The position numbers and the translations under genes are program-made. The notes below the pieces were generated by a model. It was not told where the DNA came from. It made no database searches and worked only from the letters and a program-made list of their open reading frames with translations. Below, one piece after another: positions 9,901-17,500 of a stretch of DNA of 60,095 nucleotides. How positions within the stretch are numbered: position 1 is the first letter of the stretch; every line of letters begins with the position of its first letter. The stretch is from positions 115,155 to 175,249 of the forward strand of contig NZ_RDBL01000013.1 in assembly GCF_008042035.1 (NCBI RefSeq), in the 5' to 3' direction. The DNA is from Streptomyces sp. col6 (lineage in GTDB: Bacteria > Actinomycetota > Actinomycetes > Streptomycetales > Streptomycetaceae).

Positions 9901-10521
9901 ATGACCGCATCCGCGACCACCACGCCCCAGCATCAGATCCGCGCACTCCACACGGCCGGCACCGTGACCGTCTACCAGGCGTACACGCCGTCACTCGGTC
10001 TGCCGGCCGCCCGCGACGGGCGCTTCCCGGCCGCCTGGAAGCGCGATCGCATGACGTGGATCAAGCCGAGCTTCCTGTGGATGATGTACCGCTGCGGCTG
10101 GGGGACGAAGGAGGCCCAGGAGACCGTCCTCGCCGTCGAGATCAGCCGCGAGGGCTTCGACTGGGCCCTCGCGCACGCCGAACTCTCGCACTACGAGAGC
10201 GGTGTGCACCCGGACCGCGCCACCTGGCAGCGCGATCTGCGCCGCGCCCCCGCCCGCGTCCAGTGGGACCCCGAGCGCGACCTGCACCTGAACCGGCTGC
10301 CGCACCGCTCGCTCCAGCTCGGCCTGGCGGGGGAGGCGTCACGGCGGTACGCGGACGAGTGGACCGTCGCGATCCGCGATGTCACCCCGCTCGCCCGGGA
10401 GATCCACGCGCTGGTCCGGGCGGGCGAAACGGAGGCCGCGACGGCGCTGCTGCCCGCCGAGTCGCCCTACCCGCTGCCGCAGGGCACCCCGCTTCCCGCG
10501 CCCCGGACCGCCGCCGTCTAG
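9901..10521 (+). CDS. DUF4291 domain-containing protein
   Basis: A 206-residue protein matching the DUF4291 family: IRALHTAGTVTVYQAYTPSLG at the N-terminus, the hallmark RMTWIKPSFLWMMYRCGWGTK (about 50-70), then VLAVEISREGFDWALAHA and a basic QWDPERDLHLNRLPHRSLQLGL region. The family's function is unknown. There is no obvious ribosome site; TGTGAT six bases before the ATG could be the -10 of a leaderless transcript. Its stop TAG shares the palindrome CTAG (10518-10521) with the stop of the convergent kinase gene. Confidence 0.85.
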   Translation: MTASATTTPQHQIRALHTAGTVTVYQAYTPSLGLPAARDGRFPAAWKRDRMTWIKPSFLWMMYRCGWGTKEAQETVLAVEISREGFDWALAHAELSHYESGVHPDRATWQRDLRRAPARVQWDPERDLHLNRLPHRSLQLGLAGEASRRYADEWTVAIRDVTPLAREIHALVRAGETEAATALLPAESPYPLPQGTPLPAPRTAAV

Positions 10522-11054
10522 ACCCCGGCCCACCCCGTCAGCTTCACGATCTCGGACGCGATGTCCACGACCGTCCGCCCGTCCGTCGCCACCCGCACGG
10601 TGTCCGCCGGGGCGTGTTCGTCGAGCATCCGGGCCTTGCGCATGCTGCTGCGCAGCTCGTGCTCCAGCTCGGAACCGATCTCGCGGCCGGTGAGCCGCTG
10701 GGCGGTCGTGGCGTCGGACGCGGTCAGCAGGACCCGTACGCACCGCACCCCGTCCCCCATCGCCCGCTCGAACATGGGCGCCGAGCCGGCCAGCACACTC
10801 ACCGTGTTCGTGTAGACGAGGCGGCGCAGGCCCAGGTCCGCGTAGTTGGCCCAGACCGCCGCCAGATTGCGTTCGGTGATCAGGGAGCGGTGCGGGTCGT
10901 CGTCCGGCGCGGGATGCACGGCGCCCATGAAGTCGCCGTCGATCACCGCGTGCGCCGCCCCGGCCTCGCGCAGCCGCGCCGACACCTCCCAGGCCACCGT
11001 TGTCTTCCCCACGCCCGCGCGCCCGCCGATCAGCAGTACTTCCGGTTGGTCCAT
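10518..11054 (-). CDS. P-loop AAA/kinase-like protein
   Basis: A 178-residue P-loop NTPase of the small adenylylsulfate/gluconate-kinase-like group. Walker A is GGRAGVGKTT (10-19), an Asp pair sits in AVIDGDFMGA (near 38-43), and a lid-like Arg-rich region (QRLTGREIGSELEHELRSS) follows. Such proteins phosphorylate small metabolites or act as nucleotide-dependent switches; the substrate cannot be read from sequence. The gene converges on the DUF4291 gene and overlaps it by 4 nt at the stop codons. Confidence 0.75.
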   Translation of the reverse strand: MDQPEVLLIGGRAGVGKTTVAWEVSARLREAGAAHAVIDGDFMGAVHPAPDDDPHRSLITERNLAAVWANYADLGLRRLVYTNTVSVLAGSAPMFERAMGDGVRCVRVLLTASDATTAQRLTGREIGSELEHELRSSMRKARMLDEHAPADTVRVATDGRTVVDIASEIVKLTGWAGV

Positions 11055-11205
11055 GACGGCAGCGTCCCAGGGCGGGGCGGCCGTGCGCGACGCAATTGCG
11101 GGCCCGGCGCATACCGCGTGCGCAGTACGCGGGGCCGGCCCCGTACGCCTTGAGGATGCCCGGGAGTTCCGCCCGGCGGCAGGCGGGACGGGGTGCGCGG
11201 CCGCA

Positions 11206-11211
11206 TAGGCT
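11206..11211 (+). promoter_or_regulatory. candidate -10 of leaderless transcript
   Basis: TAGGCT fits the Streptomyces -10 consensus TANNNT and ends 7 nt before ATG 11219, with no ribosome site between. This suggests transcription starts at or next to the A of the start codon. No good -35 is visible. Confidence 0.4.
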
Positions 11212-11218
11212 CGACGGC

Positions 11219-13879
11219 ATGGATTCCCCTGACGCGCGTACGTCCCGGTGGCGGCGCCTGCTGCCCCGCACCCGAGGCCGGTGGGCGGCGGCCGGTGCCG
11301 CGCTCCTCGTGCTGGCCGGTGCGGGCACCTGGACGGCGGTGGCCGACGACAGCGGTCCCGCCGTGCACCGCCAGGACCGGATGATGCGCGTCGACGGCGT
11401 GTCCCTGGACACCTCCTACTTCACGGCCGGCGGCAGCGGGCGCCGGCCCGCCGTGCTCATCGGCCACGGATTCGGCGGCAGCAAGGCGGAGACCCGGGCA
11501 CAGGCCGAGCAACTGGCCCGCGACGGGTACGCCGTGCTCACCTGGTCCGCGCGCGGCTTCGGGAAGTCGGGCGGCACGATCGGGCTCAACGCCCCGGACC
11601 ACGAGGTCAAGGACGTGTCCCGGCTGATCGACTGGCTCGCCGCGCGCCCCGAGGTACGGCTCGACGCCGAGGGCGACCCGAGGGTGGGCATCACCGGGGC
11701 GTCCTACGGCGGTGCCGTCTCGCTCCTCGCGGCCGGTTACGACCACCGCGTGGACGCGATCGCCCCGCAGATCACCTACTGGAACCTCGCCGACGCGCTC
11801 TTCCCGGACGGGGTGTTCAAGAAACTCTGGGCCGGGATCTTCGTCAACTCCGGCGGCGGCTGCGACCACTTCGAGAAGGAGCTGTGCGAGCTGTACGAAC
11901 GGGTCGCCGTCAGCGGCAAGCCGGACGCCGCCGCGCGCGACCTGCTCACCGCACGCTCCCCGAGCGCCGTCGCCGACCGCATCAAGGCCCCCGCGCTCAT
12001 CGTGCAGGGCCAGACCGACTCCCTCTTCCCCCTCGGCCAGGCCGACGCCATGGCGAAGGCCATCGCCGCCAACGGCGCGCCCGTCTCCGTCGACTGGACG
12101 GCCGGCGGGCACGACGGGGGTGACATGGAGACCGGGCGGGTACAGAAGAGGATCGGCTCCTGGTTCGACCGCTATCTGAAGGGGGAAGAGGGCGCCGGCA
12201 CCGGCCCCGCCTTCCGCGTCACCCGCACCGGCGGCATCGACTCCACCGACGGCGCCGCCCTCACCCGGGGCGCGAGCAGCGACACCTACCCGGGCCTGCA
12301 CAGCGGCGGCAGGGCCGTCGCCCTGCGCGGCGGCACCCAGAAGGTCACCAACCCCGCCGGGGCCAACCCGCCGTCCATCTCCGCCGTCCCCGGAGCCGGC
12401 GGCTCCCTCGCCCAGCTCTCCACCCTCGGCGTCGGCCTCTCCCTCGACTTCCCCGGCCAGTACGCCCGCTTCGACTCCACCCCGCTGGCCACCGCACGCC
12501 GCATCACCGGCGCCCCGACCGTACGGGTGACCGTGAAGGCCGACCACGGCGACGCGGTTCTGTTCGGCAAGGTGTACGACGTCTCCCCGGACGGCAAGCG
12601 GCAGGTGCTCCCCGCCCAGCTCGTCGCCCCCTACCGGATCACGCCCGCGCAGCAGGGCAAGCCGGTCGAGCTGACGCTGCCCGCCGTCGACCACGAACTC
12701 GACGCGGGCCACCGCCTGCGCCTCGTCCTCGCCTCGACCGACCTCGGCTACGCGTCCCCGGCCGAGCCGGCCACGTACACCGTCTCCCTCGACGGGCCCC
12801 TCACGCTTCCCACCGCGCCCGGCCTCGAAACCGCCTCGGCCGCGCTGCCCTGGTGGACCTGGGCCCTGCCCGCCGCCGCCCTGGTGATCGCCGCAGCCCT
12901 GCTGCTCACCGCCCGCCGCCGTACCGCGACGCCCGCACCCGATCCCGCACTCTCCGACGTACCGCTCCAGATCACCGGCCTGTCCAAGAAGTACGCCAAG
13001 TCCTCCGACCGGTACGCGGTCCGCGACCTCTCCTTCCGCGTCGAGAAGGGCCAGGTGCTCGGCCTCCTCGGGCCCAACGGCGCCGGCAAGACCACCACCC
13101 TGCGCATGCTCATGGGGCTCATCACCCCCGACGACGGCGAGATCCGCGTCTTCGGGCGGGCCATCCGCCCCGGCGCGCCCGTGCTCTCCCGGGTCGGCTG
13201 CTTCGTCGAGGGCGCGGGCTTCCTCCCGCACCTGTCCGGCCGCGCCAACCTGGAGCTGTACTGGAAGGCCACCGGACGCCCCGACGAGGACGCGCGCATC
13301 GACGAGGCGCTGGAGATCGCCGGCCTCGGCGACGCCCTGGCCCGCGCCGTGCGCACGTACTCGCAGGGCATGCGGCAGCGGCTCGCCATCGCGCAGGCCA
13401 TGCTCGGCATGCCGGACCTGCTCATCCTCGACGAGCCGACCAACGGGCTGGACCCGCCGCAGATCCGCGAGATGCGGGACGTGATGATCCGGTACGCGGC
13501 CGGCGGCCGCACCGTGATCGTCTCCAGCCACCTCCTGTCCGAGGTGGAGCAGTCCTGCACGCACCTGGTCGTCATGGACCGCGGCCGGCTCGTCCAGGCG
13601 GGCCCCGTCGCGGAGATGACCGGCTCCGGCGACATGCTCCTGGTCACCGCCGCCGATCCGCTCGCCGAACCCCTCGTGGAGAAGATCGCCGCCCTGCCGG
13701 GCATCGGCTCCGCCGTCCGCACCGACGACGGGCACGGGCTGCTCGTCCGGCTCGACGGGGCGAACTCGCCGCAGCTGATCGCCGAACTGGTCCGCCTCGA
13801 CGTGCCGCTGACGGGTGTCGGCCCGCACCGCCGCCTGGAGGACGCCTTCCTCACCCTGATCTCCGGAGGCTCCGCATGA
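11219..13879 (+). CDS. fusion: exported alpha/beta hydrolase - TM - ABC ATPase
   Basis: An 886-residue three-part protein. A membrane anchor (about 22-40) is followed by an X-Pro dipeptidyl-peptidase/CocE-like alpha/beta hydrolase (about 45-535) with nucleophile Ser162 in GASYGG, Asp267 in QGQTDSLFP and His298 in GGHDGGD. A second membrane span (about 545-567, LPWWTWALPAAALVIAAALLL) leads to a complete ABC ATPase: Walker A GPNGAGKTT (about 617), signature YSQGMRQRLA (about 710), Walker B LLILDEPTNGLDP (about 735) and switch His in VSSHLL. Two spans place the hydrolase outside and the ATPase inside, a consistent topology. The next gene, overlapping by ATGA, is the permease partner. ATG 11219 was chosen because upstream residues are not family-like. 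Confidence 0.88.
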   Translation: MDSPDARTSRWRRLLPRTRGRWAAAGAALLVLAGAGTWTAVADDSGPAVHRQDRMMRVDGVSLDTSYFTAGGSGRRPAVLIGHGFGGSKAETRAQAEQLARDGYAVLTWSARGFGKSGGTIGLNAPDHEVKDVSRLIDWLAARPEVRLDAEGDPRVGITGASYGGAVSLLAAGYDHRVDAIAPQITYWNLADALFPDGVFKKLWAGIFVNSGGGCDHFEKELCELYERVAVSGKPDAAARDLLTARSPSAVADRIKAPALIVQGQTDSLFPLGQADAMAKAIAANGAPVSVDWTAGGHDGGDMETGRVQKRIGSWFDRYLKGEEGAGTGPAFRVTRTGGIDSTDGAALTRGASSDTYPGLHSGGRAVALRGGTQKVTNPAGANPPSISAVPGAGGSLAQLSTLGVGLSLDFPGQYARFDSTPLATARRITGAPTVRVTVKADHGDAVLFGKVYDVSPDGKRQVLPAQLVAPYRITPAQQGKPVELTLPAVDHELDAGHRLRLVLASTDLGYASPAEPATYTVSLDGPLTLPTAPGLETASAALPWWTWALPAAALVIAAALLLTARRRTATPAPDPALSDVPLQITGLSKKYAKSSDRYAVRDLSFRVEKGQVLGLLGPNGAGKTTTLRMLMGLITPDDGEIRVFGRAIRPGAPVLSRVGCFVEGAGFLPHLSGRANLELYWKATGRPDEDARIDEALEIAGLGDALARAVRTYSQGMRQRLAIAQAMLGMPDLLILDEPTNGLDPPQIREMRDVMIRYAAGGRTVIVSSHLLSEVEQSCTHLVVMDRGRLVQAGPVAEMTGSGDMLLVTAADPLAEPLVEKIAALPGIGSAVRTDDGHGLLVRLDGANSPQLIAELVRLDVPLTGVGPHRRLEDAFLTLISGGSA

Positions 13880-14754
13880 GCACCGCAGCCGACCTCGCCG
13901 CGGCCCCCGAGGCGCCCGGCTACCGCGCCCGCCACACCCTGCCGCTGCGCGTCGAGGCGGTACGGCAGCTGCGCCGGCGCCGGACCCTGCTGATGGGCGG
14001 GGTGCTGGCCGCGCTGCCGTTCATCCTGATCATCGCGTTCGCGATCGGCGGCACCCCGGACGGCGGGCGCGGCGGCAACGACCGGATCACGCTGATGGAC
14101 ACGGCGACCGCGTCCGCCGCGAACTTCGCCGCGACCTGCCTGTTCGTCTCGGCGGGCTTCCTGCTCGTCGTCCCGGTCGCGCTGTTCTGCGGCGACACCG
14201 TGGCCTCCGAGGCGAGCTGGTCCTCGCTGCGCTACCTGCTCGCCGCGCCCGTGCCCCGGGCCAGGCTGCTGTGGAGCAAGCTCGTCGTCGCGCTGGGCTT
14301 CAGCCTCGCCGCGATGGTCCTGCTGCCGCTCGTCGCGCTCGCGGCGGGGGCGGCGGCCTACGGCTGGGGGCCGCTGGAACTGCCGACCGGGGGAGCGCTG
14401 GCGGCCGGGGACGCGGTGCCGCGCCTCGCGCTCGTGGTGGCGTTCGTCTTCGTGTCCCAACTGGTGACCGCGGGGCTGGCGTTCTGGCTGTCGACGAAGA
14501 CCGACGCCCCGCTCGGCGCGGTGGGCGGCGCGGTCGGGCTGACCATCGTCGGCAATGTGCTCGACGCCGTGACCGCGCTCGGCTCCTGGCGCGACTTCCT
14601 CCCGGCCCACTGGCAGTTCGCCTGGGCCGACGCGCTCCAGCCCTCTATCGAGTGGGGCGGCATGGCCAAGGGCGCGGCCGTATCGGTGACCTATGCCCTG
14701 ATCCTGTTCGCTTTCGCCTTCCGTGGGTTCAGCCGTAAGGACATCGTGTCCTGA
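13876..14754 (+). CDS. ABC transporter permease (ABC-2 type)
   Basis: A 292-residue membrane protein with six likely helices (TLLMGGVLAALPFILIIAFAI, FLLVVPVALFCGDTVASEAS, LVVALGFSLAAMVLLPLVALAAG, ALVVAFVFVSQLVTAGLAFWL, GAVGGAVGLTIVGNVLDAV, VSVTYALILFAFAFRGF). The loop GDTVASEASWSSLRYLLAAPVPRARLLWSKL is the hallmark of ABC-2 exporters of the NatB/CcmB type. Its ATG overlaps the stop of the hydrolase/ATPase fusion, so the two form one transporter. The transported substrate is unknown. Confidence 0.88.
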   Translation: MSTAADLAAAPEAPGYRARHTLPLRVEAVRQLRRRRTLLMGGVLAALPFILIIAFAIGGTPDGGRGGNDRITLMDTATASAANFAATCLFVSAGFLLVVPVALFCGDTVASEASWSSLRYLLAAPVPRARLLWSKLVVALGFSLAAMVLLPLVALAAGAAAYGWGPLELPTGGALAAGDAVPRLALVVAFVFVSQLVTAGLAFWLSTKTDAPLGAVGGAVGLTIVGNVLDAVTALGSWRDFLPAHWQFAWADALQPSIEWGGMAKGAAVSVTYALILFAFAFRGFSRKDIVS

Positions 14755-14887
14755 CCTTGACATTCCGCCGCCGAAGCGCTCGTTGTTGCCGCATCGAGAT
14801 CGTTCCGCAACGCTTTCGGCCGGTCCGGATCGCCTGCTCGCACGTCACATTCACAAGTGCTGACGTGACGACACAGGGGGTAACGGA

Positions 14888-16480
14888 ATGGAACACCGCA
14901 CACGGAAGTACCGAGGAGCCGTCGGGCTCCTGCTTGCGACAGGCGTACTGCTCACCGGCTGCTCGGGGGAGGACAGCGGGGGCAAAACGACCTCCGACCA
15001 GCGGCGCGCGGGGGCGCCCGCACCGGCCTACACCGGCGGGGCGAAGGGCGACGCGCAGGGTGCGGACAAGGACGGGGCGAAGAACGGCGACGAGGCGGAC
15101 CGGCTGAAGGAGTCCGCTCCGCCCGACTACCTGTCCACCTTCGCGCTGGACGTGGACACCGCCTCGTACGGCTACGCCCGCCGCACCCTCGACGAGGGCC
15201 GGCTGCCCGGTCCGGAGACCGTACGGCCCGAGGAGTTCGTCAACAGCTTCCGCCAGGGCTACCACCGCCCCGAGGGCAACGGCTTCTCGGTCTCCATGGA
15301 CGGGGCCGGGGCCGGTGCGCAGGACGGCGACTGGTCGCTGGTCCGGGTCGGCCTCGCCACCAGGGCCGCCCCCAGCAACACCGAACGGCCCCCGGCCGCC
15401 CTCACCTTCGTGGTCGACATCTCCGGTTCGATGAACTCGCCCGACCGCCTCGGCCTGGTCAAGACCTCGCTCGGCATCCTCACCGACGAACTGCGCGACG
15501 ACGACTCCATCAGCCTGGTCACCTTCAGCGACGAGGCGGAGACCGTCCTGCCCATGACTCGGCTGAGCGGGCACCGCAGCAAGATCCGCGAGGCGGTCGA
15601 CTCCATGGAACCCGCCGCCTCCACCAATGTCGGGGCGGGCGTCGAGCGCGGTTACGAGGAAGCGGTGGAGGGCCGCCGCAAGGGCGCCAACAACCGCGTC
15701 GTCCTGCTCTCCGACGCGCTGGCCAACACCGGCGACACCGAGGCCGACGACATCCTCGAACGGATCGAGAAGGCCCGCCGCGAGTACGGCATCACCCTGT
15801 TCGGCGTGGGCGTCGGCAGTGACTACGGCGATGCCTTCATGGAGGAGCTGACCAACAAGGGCGACGGCCACACCACGTACATCGCCGACGAGGAGCAGGC
15901 CCGCAAGGTCTTCGTCGACCAGCTCCCCGCCCACCTCGAACTGACCGCCCGGGACGCCAAGGCGCAGGTCGCCTTCGACCCGAAGACCGTCGAGAAGTTC
16001 AAGCTCATCGGCTACGAGGACCGCAAGGTCGCCGACGAGGACTTCCGCGACGACACCGTGGACGGCGGCGAGGTGGGCCCCGGTCACACCGTCACCGCCC
16101 TGTACGCGGTGCACCTGCGCGACGGCGCCTCCGGTCATGTCGCCACCGCGACCGTGCGCTGGCTCGACCCGAAGACCCGCAAGCCGCACGAGAAGACCGG
16201 CTCGGTGGCGACCGGCGCGATCACCGGCAAGCTGTGGGGCGGCCGGAGCACCCGGCTCCAGGTCACCGCGGTGGCCGCCTACTTCGCGGAGAACCTGCGC
16301 GGCACCGGTCTGCCCGGCGCGCCGGGCCTCGGTGAACTCGCCGACCGGGCCGAGAAGCTGGCCGCGAGCACGGAGGACGCCTCGGTCACCAAGCTGGCCG
16401 ACGCGATCGGCCGCGCGGACCGGCTGAAGGGCGGGGACCGGCAGACCGAGGACACCGCCCGCGAGGGCGAGATGGACTGA
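14888..16480 (+). CDS. von Willebrand factor A-domain lipoprotein (YfbK type)
   Basis: A 530-residue exported lipoprotein: signal peptide with lipobox LLTGC, lipid-bearing Cys25, then a Gly/Asp/Lys-rich linker to about 75. It has the YfbK-like arrangement: an N-terminal VWA-associated domain (DYLSTFALDVDTASYGYARR, about 79-98), a VWA domain with the MIDAS motif DISGS (177-181) followed by Thr and Asp ligands (VVLLSDALANTGD), and a C-terminal DUF3520-like domain. It probably binds a protein or wall ligand at the outer membrane face; the partner is unknown. CAGGGGG precedes ATG 14888. A TTGACA hexamer at 14757 could belong to its promoter, but no good -10 follows. Confidence 0.85.
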   Translation: MEHRTRKYRGAVGLLLATGVLLTGCSGEDSGGKTTSDQRRAGAPAPAYTGGAKGDAQGADKDGAKNGDEADRLKESAPPDYLSTFALDVDTASYGYARRTLDEGRLPGPETVRPEEFVNSFRQGYHRPEGNGFSVSMDGAGAGAQDGDWSLVRVGLATRAAPSNTERPPAALTFVVDISGSMNSPDRLGLVKTSLGILTDELRDDDSISLVTFSDEAETVLPMTRLSGHRSKIREAVDSMEPAASTNVGAGVERGYEEAVEGRRKGANNRVVLLSDALANTGDTEADDILERIEKARREYGITLFGVGVGSDYGDAFMEELTNKGDGHTTYIADEEQARKVFVDQLPAHLELTARDAKAQVAFDPKTVEKFKLIGYEDRKVADEDFRDDTVDGGEVGPGHTVTALYAVHLRDGASGHVATATVRWLDPKTRKPHEKTGSVATGAITGKLWGGRSTRLQVTAVAAYFAENLRGTGLPGAPGLGELADRAEKLAASTEDASVTKLADAIGRADRLKGGDRQTEDTAREGEMD

Positions 16481-16490
16481 CCGGAGCCTG

Positions 16491-16541
16491 GGGGAGCGGG
16501 TTCGCACACGTCTGCGAAATCCGGCTGTGCGCCCGCTCCCC
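16491..16541 (+). terminator. terminator after vWA lipoprotein gene
   Basis: GGGGAGCGGG (16491-16500) pairs exactly with CCCGCTCCCC (16532-16541); CGCACA/TGTGCG (16503-16508/16526-16531) extends the stem inward. It begins 10 nt after the stop. Confidence 0.7.
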
Positions 16542-16559
16542 GCAGGCCATGATGACCCC

Positions 16560-17009
16560 ATGGCCTCCCTGTTCCTCGCCCTCGCCGTGATCACGACCGG
16601 CCTCTACGCCGGTTTCCTGCTGACGTTCCTGATCGCGGTGATGCCCGGCCTGGCGGCTCTGCCCGACGACGGCTTCACCGCGGCGATGCGCCGCTTCAAC
16701 GAGAAGGTCCCCGGCCCGGTCTTCCTGGTGCTCTTCCTGGGCGTCATCGCGTTCCCGGCCGTCCCGGTGTTCACGGAGGCCGGCGAGAAGACCTGGCCGC
16801 TGCTGATCGCCGCCCTGGCCTGCGCCGTCGTCTCGCACCTGATCACGGTCGCGGGCAACATCCCGCTGAACAACGCGCTCGCCGCCTCCGACGGCGGCGA
16901 CGACACGGCGGCCCGCACCGCGTTCGAGGCGCGCTGGAACGCCTTGCACCGCGTGCGTACCGTGCTGTCGCTGGCGGCCTTCGTCCTGCTGGTGGTGGCG
17001 GCGGTCTGA
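16560..17009 (+). CDS. DUF1772 (anthrone oxygenase-like) membrane protein
   Basis: A 149-residue protein with four hydrophobic segments (ASLFLALAVITTGLYAGFLL, GPVFLVLFLGVIAFPAVPVF, WPLLIAALACAVVSHLITV, VRTVLSLAAFVLLVVAAV). It has the DUF1772 hallmarks NIPLNNAL (about 99-106) and RWNALHRVRT (about 126-135). Some family members act as anthrone oxygenases in aromatic polyketide pathways, but most, including isolated genes like this, have no known substrate. CATGAT six bases ahead of the ATG and no ribosome site suggest a leaderless mRNA. Confidence 0.8.
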   Translation: MASLFLALAVITTGLYAGFLLTFLIAVMPGLAALPDDGFTAAMRRFNEKVPGPVFLVLFLGVIAFPAVPVFTEAGEKTWPLLIAALACAVVSHLITVAGNIPLNNALAASDGGDDTAARTAFEARWNALHRVRTVLSLAAFVLLVVAAV

Positions 17010-17082
17010 AGGAGCCCGGCGAGGGGCCGTGTTTACACGGTCACTACATGGTCCGCGCTAGCGTGCTGTGCTCCATGAGAAA

Positions 17083-17104
17083 AGGCCCTCCCTGGGGAGG
17101 GCCT
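17083..17104 (-). terminator. terminator downstream of tRNA-Arg
   Basis: Perfect 9-bp stem AGGCCCTCC/GGAGGGCCT with a CTGG loop. On the minus strand it is followed by a T-rich run (CCTTTTCTC), so it is an intrinsic terminator for the tRNA transcript 15 nt upstream. Confidence 0.8.
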
Positions 17105-17118
17105 GATCCGGGCTGAGG

Positions 17119-17191
17119 CGCCCCCGGCAGGACTCGAACCTGCGGCCAAGCGCTTAGAAGGCGCCTGCTCTATCCACTGAGCTACGGGGGC
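17119..17191 (-). tRNA. tRNA-Arg (UCU anticodon)
   Basis: On the minus strand the sequence folds into a complete 73-nt cloverleaf: acceptor stem GCCCCCG/CGGGGGC with discriminator G, a D-arm containing GCTCAGTGGATAGAGC, anticodon stem GGCGC/GCGCT around loop CTTCTAA, and T-arm GCAGG TTCGAGT CCTGC. The anticodon is TCT, reading AGA arginine codons, rare in such GC-rich genomes. The 3' CCA is not encoded. A terminator follows. Confidence 0.95.
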
Positions 17192-17500
17192 CGGGTAGTG
17201 GCTGCGGTGATCCGGAGCCCCGGGTCCCGGGCGGTCCGTGACCTTGCCGGGACAAGGATAGGGCTCCGATTGGCTCGACCTCGTTGCTTCACCTGCGTGG
17301 CACGATGTGGAGGTTCGGTGAAGCGAGACGATAATCGCAGGTAGGTGCGGATCACGCACCGCTTTTGGCGCTTCGCGCACCGGGTGTTGTGCACTCGTTA
17401 TGCCTGCGCCCCACTCATCCCCTCTGCCCGGACGGGGGAACCGGCGCGCAGAGGTGGCTATACGCTTCAAAAAGGCTCCAAAATTGGGCATTCTTCGCAT
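17192..17500. other. 309-bp intergenic region, tRNA and GTPase promoters
   Basis: No gene is seen here. It must hold the tRNA-Arg promoter (minus strand) and the GTPase promoter (plus strand). It contains an inverted repeat GCTTCACC (17286-17293) / GGTGAAGC (17317-17324) with a 23-nt spacer. Near 17460 it becomes relatively A+T-rich, with TACGCT (17461-17466) fitting a -10 for the GTPase gene. No -35 is convincing. Confidence 0.5.

Noticed and set aside
17119..17191. Integration site for a mobile element at tRNA-Arg
   Set aside because: No integrase gene, no repeated 3' tRNA end and no change in gene content beside it.
17286..17324. Small RNA or riboswitch from the GCTTCACC/GGTGAAGC dyad
   Set aside because: A single 8-bp stem with a long loop, no further conserved structure and no terminator; kept only as part of the intergenic description.
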